DNA from: Candidatus Moraniibacteriota bacterium
GTDB lineage: Bacteria; Patescibacteriota; Minisyncoccia; Moranbacterales; GWC2-37-73
NCBI GenBank assembly: GCA_003510895.1
Contig: DOKE01000036.1
Location: forward strand, 10,765-18,801
Direction of reading: 5' to 3'
Length of the DNA stretch: 8,037 nucleotides
How positions within the stretch are numbered: position 1 is the stretch's first letter; every line of letters starts with the position of its first letter. Position numbers and translations under genes: made by a program. The notes beneath the pieces were generated by a model, which saw only the letters and a program-made list of their open reading frames with translations, was not told the origin of the DNA and ran no database searches. Shown piece by piece: positions 1 through 5,043 of the stretch.

Positions 1-617
1 CGAAGATAATCAAAACCAAATTCATTATTCGTTCCAAATGTCACATCCGCCGCGTAAGCTTCTCTTCTTGAAACAAGAATAAGATTTTCCGTTTCAACAC
101 TCACCTCATCACTATCCACAATTTTTGGTTCATAGATAAAAGAAGCGTTATGAACAATGCAAGCCGCTTTTATTCCCAAGAAATCATATATCGAACCCAT
201 CCAATTACAATCACGTTTAGCCAAATAATCATTAACCGTAACAACGTGCACTCCTTTTCCGGAAACAGCATTTAGATAAATCGGCAGAGTAGAAGTCAAT
301 GTTTTTCCTTCTCCGGTTTTCATTTCAGCAATCTTTCCTTGATGAAGAACAATTCCTCCCAAAAGCTGAACATCATAGTGCCTCTCTCCAATAACCCTCT
401 TGGCTGCTTCTCTGACAACAGCAAAAGCTTCCGGCAAAATATCCTCCAGACTTTCTCCTTTTTCAAATCTTTCTCGAAATTCCACAGTCTTTCCTCTAAG
501 ATCCTCATCGGAAAGCTTTATCATAGAATCTTCCAAAGAATTTATTTTATCAACTATGGGTTGAAGTTTTTTTATTTCTCTCTCATTGGAACCGAAAATT
601 TTGCTAAAAATACCCAT
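1..617 (-). CDS. secA: Protein translocase subunit SecA, N-terminal part (runs off the left edge)
   Basis: SecA is the ATPase motor that pushes unfolded preproteins through the SecYEG channel at the inner face of the membrane. The 205 codons visible here start at the ATG at 617 ([20 protein letters not shown]) and stay open to the window edge, so the 3' end lies outside. Seen in the translation: a Q-motif region [12 protein letters not shown] (residues 77-88), the Walker A loop MKTGEGKT (99-106), [11 protein letters not shown] (126-136), and [13 protein letters not shown] (193-205). All are hallmarks of the first nucleotide-binding domain. Only about the first quarter of a usual SecA is present. 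No Shine-Dalgarno precedes the ATG; the leader is A/T-rich. It follows hpf, from which a terminator separates it, so it is probably transcribed on its own. Identity is secure. Confidence 0.97.
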   Translation of the reverse strand, partial: MGIFSKIFGSNEREIKKLQPIVDKINSLEDSMIKLSDEDLRGKTVEFRERFEKGESLEDILPEAFAVVREAAKRVIGERHYDVQLLGGIVLHQGKIAEMKTGEGKTLTSTLPIYLNAVSGKGVHVVTVNDYLAKRDCNWMGSIYDFLGIKAACIVHNASFIYEPKIVDSDEVSVETENLILVSRREAYAADVTFGTNNEFGFDYL

Positions 618-750
618 AAATTTTGAATTCTAATTACTAAAAAAGCTTAAATTTGAACTTTTTCAACTATTAAACATCGGATTGCATCACCCTATCAGTT
701 TACAAAGAAAAACCGCTCCTGTCCAACGCATAATCTATTTAAAACTTATG
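618..750 (-). other. secA leader and promoter region, no clear promoter
   Basis: About 130 bases lie between the hpf terminator and the secA start. A secA promoter is expected here because the terminator should stop hpf transcripts. I see only weak -10-like hexamers on the minus strand (TTTAAT around 645-650, TAGAAT about 9 bases before the ATG), neither with a convincing -35. No tRNA, signal-recognition-particle RNA or other structured RNA was recognised. Confidence 0.3.
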
Positions 751-780
751 AAAAACAAAAAAGGCTTTTTTGGCCTTTTC
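751..780 (-). terminator. Rho-independent terminator of hpf
   Basis: Read on the minus strand, a 7-bp stem (AAAAGGC paired with GCCTTTT, plus-strand positions 773-779 and 759-765) with a 7-base A-rich loop runs straight into a T-rich tail, TTTTTTGTTTTT. It lies about 20 bases after the hpf stop codon, where a terminator for hpf, or for murB-hpf, should be. There is no comparable T-run on the plus strand. Confidence 0.85.
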
Positions 781-800
781 TGCTTTCATAAACATAGAAA

Positions 801-1211
801 CTAAAACCTTGCGTCGCCATCAATAGTAAATTTCTTTTTTATCGAACGGGCTCCGCGCATTATCTTGGTCCAAATTTTTTCCTGTCTTTTGACAACCTGA
901 CCTTGAAGCTCATCCACAACTAAATCAATTGATCCCTCAATGCTTTCTGTAACATCTTCCGCTCGGAAAAGATCTCTGGGAGTCTTTATCATAACTTCAA
1001 CTCTAAATTTTCCTTTTTTATCCAAATCAATTTCCACCTCGGTTTGAATAACTTTCTGCAAGATTTTATCCAACGACCCCAGTCTCTTAATTATATATTC
1101 TTTGGTTCTGTCATCTATCTCCACTCCTTTTGTGAAAAATCGCACGTTGTTTGTCACACTTGTCAACATTACCATATTATTTATTTTAATAATTAATGAG
1201 CTTTCAGTCAC
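801..1211 (-). CDS. hpf: Short-type ribosome hibernation-promoting factor (HPF/RaiA, S30AE family)
   Basis: Proteins of this family bind the decoding region of the 30S subunit and inactivate ribosomes in slow growth or stress. The segment VRFFTKGVEIDDRTKEYIIK followed by RLGSLDKIL and VEIDLDKKGKFRVEVMI matches the beta-alpha-beta start of the S30AE fold. The middle part DLFRAEDVTESIEGSIDLVV and the helix DELQGQVVKRQEK match its second half. The protein ends soon afterwards with a basic tail, so it is the short type without the C-terminal dimerisation domain. The open frame begins with GTG at 1211, but the homologous part begins near residue 22, so ATG at 1169 (122 residues) or 1175 is a more likely start. 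None of these has a Shine-Dalgarno. It starts 41 bases after murB and may be cotranscribed with it. Family assignment is firm; the start is not. Confidence 0.9.
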   Translation of the reverse strand: MTESSLIIKINNMVMLTSVTNNVRFFTKGVEIDDRTKEYIIKRLGSLDKILQKVIQTEVEIDLDKKGKFRVEVMIKTPRDLFRAEDVTESIEGSIDLVVDELQGQVVKRQEKIWTKIMRGARSIKKKFTIDGDARF

Positions 1212-1252
1212 ATCATACTACACCTTATCACACATTTTTAGTTCGTGATTTT

Positions 1253-2191
1253 TCAGAATCCAATATACTGCACTTCTTCAAAAAGTTGAACTCCAAACTT
1301 ATCGCGAACTTGCTGCTTCACAAAACTCGCCAACATAATTACATCTTCCGCAGTGGCATTACCTGTGTTTATGATAAAATTAGCATGCTTTTCACTTATC
1401 ATAGCCCCGCCAATTTTTTTTCCAACTATTCCAGATTCTTCAATCAACCAACCGGCTGGAATTTTTCCTTCTCGAACAGAAGTTTCCAGATCTTTTTCAA
1501 ATCTCTCAATAATTTTTTTATTCTCCACAACCGGATTCTTGAAAAATGATCCAGCGCTGCCAAATCCTTGCGGCTGTTTGGCAACTCTTTTTCTTATGAT
1601 TTCTTTTATTTCATTGGAAATTTTTTCGCTGTCTCCCTTTTCAAATCTCATTCGCGCAGAAGTTACGATCAAATTCGACTGCTTTTTGAAAAAACTGGTT
1701 CTATATCCAAAGCCACACTGCTGATTTGTATATTTATTAATACGAATATTATTTTCACTAATTTCAATAGCGCTAATGCTTTCAATAATTTTAGCCATTT
1801 CTCCTCCAAAAGCCCCAGCATTGCCTCGCACAGCCCCTCCAAGCGTTCCAGGGATTCCTGCCGCCCATTCCAACCCAGCCAAGCCATTCTTAGCCGCCTC
1901 GCTTACCAACTCCGCCAAAGAAATTCCCGCTCCCACTTCAATTGTTTCATCTTGTATTTTACGCTTCGTATTTTCCATTTTGATAACCAAGCCCTCAAAA
2001 CCATTGTCGCTGACAACAATATTGCTCCCGCCACCAAGAATGAAAAAATTTATTTTATTTTTTTTGGCATATTCCAAGGCTTGCAAAATTTCTTCCTCAT
2101 TTTTGACCGCAACAAAAAATCTCGCCGGTCCGCCGATTTTAAAAGTAGTATATGAAGCCAAAAGCACATTTTCTTGAATTTGAATACCCAT
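1253..2191 (-). CDS. murB: UDP-N-acetylmuramate dehydrogenase (UDP-N-acetylenolpyruvoylglucosamine reductase)
   Basis: MurB uses NADPH and FAD to reduce UDP-GlcNAc-enolpyruvate to UDP-MurNAc, the second committed step of peptidoglycan precursor synthesis, in the cytoplasm. Visible family signatures in order are TTFKIGGPA (residues 15-23), the FAD-binding loop ILGGGSNIVVSDNGF (51-65), GIPGTLGGAVRGNAGAFGGE (112-131), FGYRTSFFK (161-169), GSAGSFFKNP (211-220) and a C-terminal FEEVQYIG (304-311). By alignment from memory to E. coli MurB, Ser215 is the proton donor, Arg164 corresponds to Arg159, and Glu306 to Glu325, so all the catalytic residues are kept. At 312 residues it is complete and of normal length. 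A weak AGAGA precedes the ATG at 2191. It has its own promoter (see 2239-2247), and hpf follows it by 41 bases. Confidence 0.97.
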   Translation of the reverse strand: MGIQIQENVLLASYTTFKIGGPARFFVAVKNEEEILQALEYAKKNKINFFILGGGSNIVVSDNGFEGLVIKMENTKRKIQDETIEVGAGISLAELVSEAAKNGLAGLEWAAGIPGTLGGAVRGNAGAFGGEMAKIIESISAIEISENNIRINKYTNQQCGFGYRTSFFKKQSNLIVTSARMRFEKGDSEKISNEIKEIIRKRVAKQPQGFGSAGSFFKNPVVENKKIIERFEKDLETSVREGKIPAGWLIEESGIVGKKIGGAMISEKHANFIINTGNATAEDVIMLASFVKQQVRDKFGVQLFEEVQYIGF

Positions 2192-2238
2192 TTTCTCTAA
2201 AGCTTAATTTTGCTTAAATCTCACTGCTTCATACTTTC

Positions 2239-2247
2239 ATTATATCA
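2239..2247 (-). promoter_or_regulatory. Extended -10 promoter for murB
   Basis: Minus-strand TGATATAAT is a perfect extended -10 (TG-N-TATAAT), with TATAAT at 2244-2239. No consensus -35 is seen at 16-18 bases, which extended -10 promoters tolerate. Transcription would begin near 2232, giving a leader of about 41 bases before the murB ATG at 2191. This places murB, and probably hpf, under a promoter separate from the PaaX-like gene upstream. Confidence 0.65.
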
Positions 2248-2328
2248 TAACCCCGATCTTCAAATCTTTTCAATATTCCTTATCTTCCCCGAATAATGTT
2301 ACGCGTTTATATTTTCTATCATTTTTTA

Positions 2329-2350
2329 GTAACGTACCATGGTACGTTAC
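2329..2350. repeat. Perfect 22-bp palindrome
   Basis: The arm GTAACGTACCA is followed directly by its reverse complement TGGTACGTTAC, with no spacer and no mismatch. It lies between the 3' end of the PaaX-like gene and the murB promoter. Neither strand has a T-run directly after it, so it is not a rho-independent terminator. A further GGTAC follows at 2353-2357. It may be an operator or a second type of mobile palindrome. Its sequence is unrelated to the ATAATAATGCG palindromes nearby. Confidence 0.8.
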
Positions 2351-2370
2351 CTGGTACACTACTTATTCCT

Positions 2371-2411
2371 CCCGACATAATAATGCGGTCGCATTATTAT
2401 GTCGTATTATT
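2371..2411 (+). repeat. Inverted repeat copy A, itself a 32-bp palindrome, at the 3' end of the PaaX-like gene
   Basis: Positions 2373-2404 form a near-perfect palindrome: 15-bp arms CGACATAATAATGCG and CGCATTATTATGTCG around a central GT. The block 2371-2411 is repeated in inverted orientation at 3010-2970 with 39 of 41 positions identical. The palindrome begins 2 bases after the TAA stop of the PaaX-like gene, and the repeat block overlaps that stop codon. The part that corresponds to the -10 promoter of copy B reads TATTAT here and faces into the gene on the opposite strand. Confidence 0.9.
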
Positions 2412-2964
2412 TAATCAAGAAATGTTTCTTAATTTTATACTCATCATCAATTTTTATTGCTGTGATTATTCTAACATATTGTTCAGAAGAATATAGCCTA
2501 GTGAGCTCAGAAATCATTTCTTCAAAGGGATGCGGAGAAATAAATACACTATTTTGAAGCTTAAAAAAATTAAGCTCCTTGAGATGCTCTCGCAATATAT
2601 TGCGAAAAACTTTATCTTTTTCAGGAATATCAAAAATCACAATTCTCCATTTTTTGTCCCATTTTTTAGGCTTTTTAAACTTTATAAAATTGCCAATTAA
2701 GCTTAGTTTTCTCGCTTGCTCTTTCCCTTCCCTAGTGAGAATCAATTTAAAAGAGCCGTCTGATAACTTCTTTTCTTCCACTAGTTTTTCTCGTGAAAGT
2801 CTTTTGATTGATCGGTTGAAACTATCTTGATTTATTTTTTTCCAATCTTTTTGTATTTGACGAAATGCTTTGAAATATTGCCTCGGCGAAGACGACATGC
2901 CCAAGGCTATGCCTCCCAAGAGTCCAATTATAATCTTTTTTTGCACCGATCCAAATTTATACAT
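2407..2964 (-). CDS. PaaX-like winged-helix protein with Cas2-like C-terminal domain
   Basis: The 185-residue protein has two parts. Residues about 25-85 form a helix-turn-helix/winged-helix (DSFNRSIKRLSREKLVEE, then the wing KLILTREGKEQA). Residues about 100-180 form a ferredoxin-like domain of the kind shared by PaaX C-termini and Cas2: WRIVIFDIPEKDK (106-118), LQNSVFISP (136-144) and YVRIITAIKIDDEY (163-176). Asp112 in FDIP occupies the position of the Cas2 metal-binding Asp. A hydrophobic stretch, KKIIIGLLGGIALGM, lies near the N-terminus. The frame is open from ATG 2982, but codons 2-4 of that version are the -10 box itself, so ATG 2964 is chosen. Such proteins are often annotated as PaaX-family regulators or as Cas2. 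No cas1 or CRISPR repeats are present here, so a DNA-binding regulator is more likely than an adaptation nuclease. Inverted palindromes bracket the gene. Function and target are unknown. Confidence 0.85.
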   Translation of the reverse strand: MYKFGSVQKKIIIGLLGGIALGMSSSPRQYFKAFRQIQKDWKKINQDSFNRSIKRLSREKLVEEKKLSDGSFKLILTREGKEQARKLSLIGNFIKFKKPKKWDKKWRIVIFDIPEKDKVFRNILREHLKELNFFKLQNSVFISPHPFEEMISELTRLYSSEQYVRIITAIKIDDEYKIKKHFLIK

Positions 2965-2969
2965 ATCAC

Positions 2970-3010
2970 AATTATACCACATAATAATGCGACCGCATTA
3001 TTATGTCGGG
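2970..3010 (-). repeat. Inverted repeat copy B, palindrome overlapping the promoter of the PaaX-like gene
   Basis: Reading the minus strand from 3010, the first 32 bases are identical to 2371-2402 and the block matches copy A at 39 of 41 positions. Here the palindrome spans 2977-3008 with a single arm mismatch at 2978. That mismatch creates the TG of the extended -10 motif. The palindrome therefore covers the -35 region and the spacer of the gene's promoter, a classic position for a repressor operator. Confidence 0.9.
2971..2979 (-). promoter_or_regulatory. Extended -10 promoter for a leaderless PaaX-like mRNA
   Basis: Minus-strand TGGTATAAT is a perfect TG-N-TATAAT. TATAAT occupies 2976-2971, and exactly 6 bases (TGTGAT) separate it from the ATG at 2964-2962. 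The expected transcription start is the A of that ATG, so the mRNA should be leaderless. No -35 consensus is visible; that region is occupied by the palindrome. Confidence 0.75.
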
Positions 3011-3085
3011 AAAAATATATTTTATTTGGATTTCTTTTCATATTTATTATTTATTTCTTTCTGTATTTAATATTAGATTTATTGC

Positions 3086-3120
3086 AAGAAAAAAAGGCCG
3101 AGAAAATTCCCGGCCTTTCT
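3086..3120 (-). terminator. Rho-independent terminator of the 112-residue protein gene
   Basis: On the minus strand, the 8-bp stem AAAGGCCG/CGGCCTTT (arms at 3118-3111 and 3100-3093) with a 10-base loop continues into TTTTTTTC. It lies 26 bases after the stop codon of the gene at 3146-3484. It should keep transcription of the wall cluster and this gene from running into the PaaX-like gene. Confidence 0.85.
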
Positions 3121-3145
3121 ATTTTGAAAAATGCTCGTAAAAAAA

Positions 3146-3484
3146 TTAATGTCTTTCTTTTTTGCGATTAAGACGCTCAATGACTTTTCGAGCTTCTCTG
3201 ATTTTTTTGGAAGCTTTTTTCTTTTTATAAAGAGTCCATTCCCTAAAGGCTCCTCCGCCTTCTTTCACAAATATCTTGCATTTGAAGTCAGGAGAAATTT
3301 GCTTGGAAAGCATTGTAATAAATTCATAAAAAACAATGTATCCTTTTCTGCTCTTTCCTTTATTATCAATGAAAGATATTTCATTGCCAGCAACATCGCA
3401 AGTCTTGGAAAGTTCTGCCGCAATAGCTTCATTAGAAAAATCCCCTTCCGGCACCACTACCCACTGATACTTAGATTCAGACAT
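3146..3484 (-). CDS. Unrecognised small protein, 112 residues, basic C-terminus
   Basis: I do not recognise this protein. The first two thirds are mixed alpha/beta, with short hydrophobic strands at residues 7-12 (QWVVVP) and 48-53 (GYIVFY), the latter followed by a possible amphipathic helix, and KCKIFVKEGGG (68-78). The last 30 residues are strongly basic (YKKKKASKKIREARKVIERL, 86-105) and probably helical, suggesting contact with nucleic acid or an acidic partner; this is inference from composition. There is no signal peptide or membrane segment. The ATG at 3484 has the best ribosome binding site in the window (AAAGGAG at 3498-3492, 7 bases away), and a terminator follows the stop. Both make it very likely to be a real expressed gene. 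It lies 171 bases after murC, so it may have its own promoter. Confidence 0.75.
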   Translation of the reverse strand: MSESKYQWVVVPEGDFSNEAIAAELSKTCDVAGNEISFIDNKGKSRKGYIVFYEFITMLSKQISPDFKCKIFVKEGGGAFREWTLYKKKKASKKIREARKVIERLNRKKERH

Positions 3485-3491
3485 ATTCTTT

Positions 3492-3498
3492 CTCCTTT
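3492..3498 (-). promoter_or_regulatory. Strong Shine-Dalgarno site of the 112-residue protein gene
   Basis: Minus-strand AAAGGAG lies 7 bases before the ATG at 3484. It fixes that start codon, and it is the only strong Shine-Dalgarno before any gene in this window. Confidence 0.85.
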
Positions 3499-3655
3499 GC
3501 CGTTTTTTATTATCAATAATACGCGCTTAATTGCTTGCAAATATTAAAATTTCAAAAAACATCTATCGATATAATAAACCCTCATCGATTCTGTATTCTA
3601 CACGAAATATTAAAAAAGTAAACCCGCGCTAATCGACGCTTTTAGTTTATAATTA
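3499..3655 (-). other. Gap between murC and the 112-residue protein gene
   Basis: About 157 bases after the murC stop. On the minus strand, TTTACT and TAGAAT spaced by 16 bases could be a weak promoter, and ATCGAT occurs twice, 13 bases apart, before a run of six T. Neither a clear terminator for murC nor a clear promoter for the next gene can be claimed. Confidence 0.3.
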
Positions 3656-5026
3656 TTAGTTGCTAGTTGCCAATTCGTGCGTTACGCGCCAAACGTCGCC
3701 GGCGCCCATTGAAATGACCACGTCATTTGCTCCGATAGATTTGTTCAAAAAAGAAATGACTTCGGGAATAGTTGGAATATGTTCAGCTTTTTTGAAATCA
3801 TATTTATTTATCAAATCAACCAAGGTCTTAGAATTCACATTACCTGATTTTTCCCGAGCGCTTCCATAAATATCCAGCATAATAACTTTGTCGCAATCAT
3901 CAAAACTTTGAGAAAATTCGTGCAAAAGAGCTTCGGTGCGCGAATATGAATGCGGATGAAAAATTGTTATAATATTTTTTTCCGGATACAGACCTCTAGC
4001 CGCCTTCAAGGAAGCTTTGACTTCTTCCGGATGATGAGCGTAATCATCAATAAGAATCGCTCCATTTTTCTCACCCACATATTCAAACCGACGATTTGTT
4101 CCTTTGAAACTTTCCAATGATTTTTTAATCTTCTCCGTTTCAATTCCAACTCGATGAGCGACAATAAGTGCAGCCACGGAATTCAGGATGTTATGTTTTC
4201 CTGGAATCTTTATTTTGAAATCTCCGATATTTTTTTCCTGAAAATTTAATTGAAATTCTCCATTGTCTTTGAAAATAATTCGATAGTCGTTTCCTTCAAG
4301 AAAACCGTATTTAAAAACCGGACAGGAAGCGCTTTGAGTCACTTCCAAAACGGAACTGTCATCTCCATAGCAAATCAAAAAACCATGCTGAGGAATTTTC
4401 GCCACAAAATCCTTGAAAGCTTTTTTATAATCTTCAAAAGTTTTGAAAAAATCAGGATGGTCATAGTCAACGCTAGTGAGTATCACCGACCAGGGATTAT
4501 AATTTTGCAATTTATTTTGATATTCATCCGCTTCAATAATAAAATATTCCCCTTTGCCAGCCAATGAATTTCCTTTCCATTGAATAACTTTACTTCCCAC
4601 CAAAGCGCACGGATCAAGTCCGGCGTCTTGAAAAATATTAGCGACAATAGCGGTAGTCGTAGTTTTTCCATGAGTTCCGCAAACAGCTATACCCATTTTT
4701 TCATTAAACAAATCTCCCAACGCTTGAGAATATGGAATCATTTTGAGTTTTCTTTTTTTCGCTTCCTGAATTTCCGGATTGTCATCTTTGAAAGCCGTGG
4801 AATAAACCACCCAATCAACATCGGAAGGAATATTTTTTGCGTCGAAATAATCAAGAACTTTGATATTTTCCGCGCTTAAAACATCGCCATAAAAATGGTC
4901 TCCGTCATCGGATCCTGAAACTTTATGACCGAAATTTTTATACATTTTAGCCAAAGCCGATGTTCCCGCTCCTTCAATTCCAATAAAATAAATTTTTTTA
5001 ATTTCCGTTGGTTGCATATTTTTCAT
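3656..5026 (-). CDS. murC: UDP-N-acetylmuramate:L-alanine ligase
   Basis: MurC couples ATP hydrolysis to the addition of L-Ala to UDP-MurNAc in the cytoplasm, the first step of the peptide stem. The 456 residues show the three Mur-ligase domains: a nucleotide-binding N-terminal domain with FIGIEGAGTSALAKM (14-28); the ATPase core with P-loop GTHGKTTTTA (117-126), IIEADEY (163-169), DYDHPD (187-192) and GKHNILNSVAA (276-286); and a C-terminal domain with DDYAHHPEEVKAS (327-339), FHPHSYSRT (356-364) and MGAGDVW (440-446). EADEY is the form I know from Mpl recycling ligases rather than the EADESD of classical MurC. The C-terminal part and the position next to murG and ftsW favour MurC. ATG 5026 is used; ATG 5017 is possible, and neither has a Shine-Dalgarno. 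It lies 17 bases after murG, surely in one operon. Confidence 0.9.
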   Translation of the reverse strand: MKNMQPTEIKKIYFIGIEGAGTSALAKMYKNFGHKVSGSDDGDHFYGDVLSAENIKVLDYFDAKNIPSDVDWVVYSTAFKDDNPEIQEAKKRKLKMIPYSQALGDLFNEKMGIAVCGTHGKTTTTAIVANIFQDAGLDPCALVGSKVIQWKGNSLAGKGEYFIIEADEYQNKLQNYNPWSVILTSVDYDHPDFFKTFEDYKKAFKDFVAKIPQHGFLICYGDDSSVLEVTQSASCPVFKYGFLEGNDYRIIFKDNGEFQLNFQEKNIGDFKIKIPGKHNILNSVAALIVAHRVGIETEKIKKSLESFKGTNRRFEYVGEKNGAILIDDYAHHPEEVKASLKAARGLYPEKNIITIFHPHSYSRTEALLHEFSQSFDDCDKVIMLDIYGSAREKSGNVNSKTLVDLINKYDFKKAEHIPTIPEVISFLNKSIGANDVVISMGAGDVWRVTHELATSN

Positions 5027-5043
5027 ATTTCAAAATTATTTTT

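Larger units (their letters stand above)
2371..3010. other. Candidate cassette bounded by inverted repeats around a single gene
   Basis: A 640-bp unit is bounded by inverted repeats of about 41 bp whose outer ends both read CCCGAC inward. It holds one gene, the PaaX/Cas2-like protein. The layout resembles both a small insertion element and genes with their own palindromes at each end, such as REP-associated proteins. There is no obvious target-site duplication (left flank TTATTCCT, right flank AAAAATAT), and the protein has no recognised transposase motif. The mobile reading is therefore only a hypothesis; paired autoregulatory operators explain the repeats equally well. Confidence 0.35.

Noticed and set aside
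339..626. Plus-strand open frame of 95 residues over secA
   Set aside because: It lies opposite the strongly conserved secA coding frame and its translation has no recognisable domain; a shadow.
640..665. Imperfect palindrome around AAATTTGAACTT before secA
   Set aside because: The symmetry is broken and low-complexity A/T sequence makes this likely by chance.
1169..1190. Leaderless start for hpf from a TAAAAT box 7 bases before ATG 1175
   Set aside because: The region is almost pure A/T, there is no TG element or -35, and the murB transcript probably reads through; not distinguishable from chance.
1353..2177. Several plus-strand open frames of 123-195 residues opposite murB
   Set aside because: All are antisense shadows of a frame with clear MurB motifs; their Ser/Phe-rich composition is typical of reading an AT-rich gene backwards.
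2329..2404. The two palindromes downstream of the PaaX-like gene as rho-independent terminators
   Set aside because: On the minus strand they are followed by GGGAGGAAT and TAAAAAATG, not by a T-tract, and on the plus strand there is no T-tract either.
2407..2982. CRISPR-associated Cas2 as the name of the gene
   Set aside because: The winged-helix N-terminal half is a PaaX feature absent from Cas2, and there is no cas1 or array in the window. The two palindromes are inverted copies 600 bp apart, not a repeat-spacer array.
2827..3547. Plus-strand open frames of 114 and 138 residues overlapping the repeat, the terminator and the 112-residue gene
   Set aside because: They run across terminators and antisense to better-supported genes, and have no ribosome binding site or family resemblance.
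3555..3610. Terminator for murC formed by the paired ATCGAT sites followed by six T on the minus strand
   Set aside because: Only 6 bp of A/T-rich stem, each half is self-palindromic, and the loop is 13 bases; too weak to claim.
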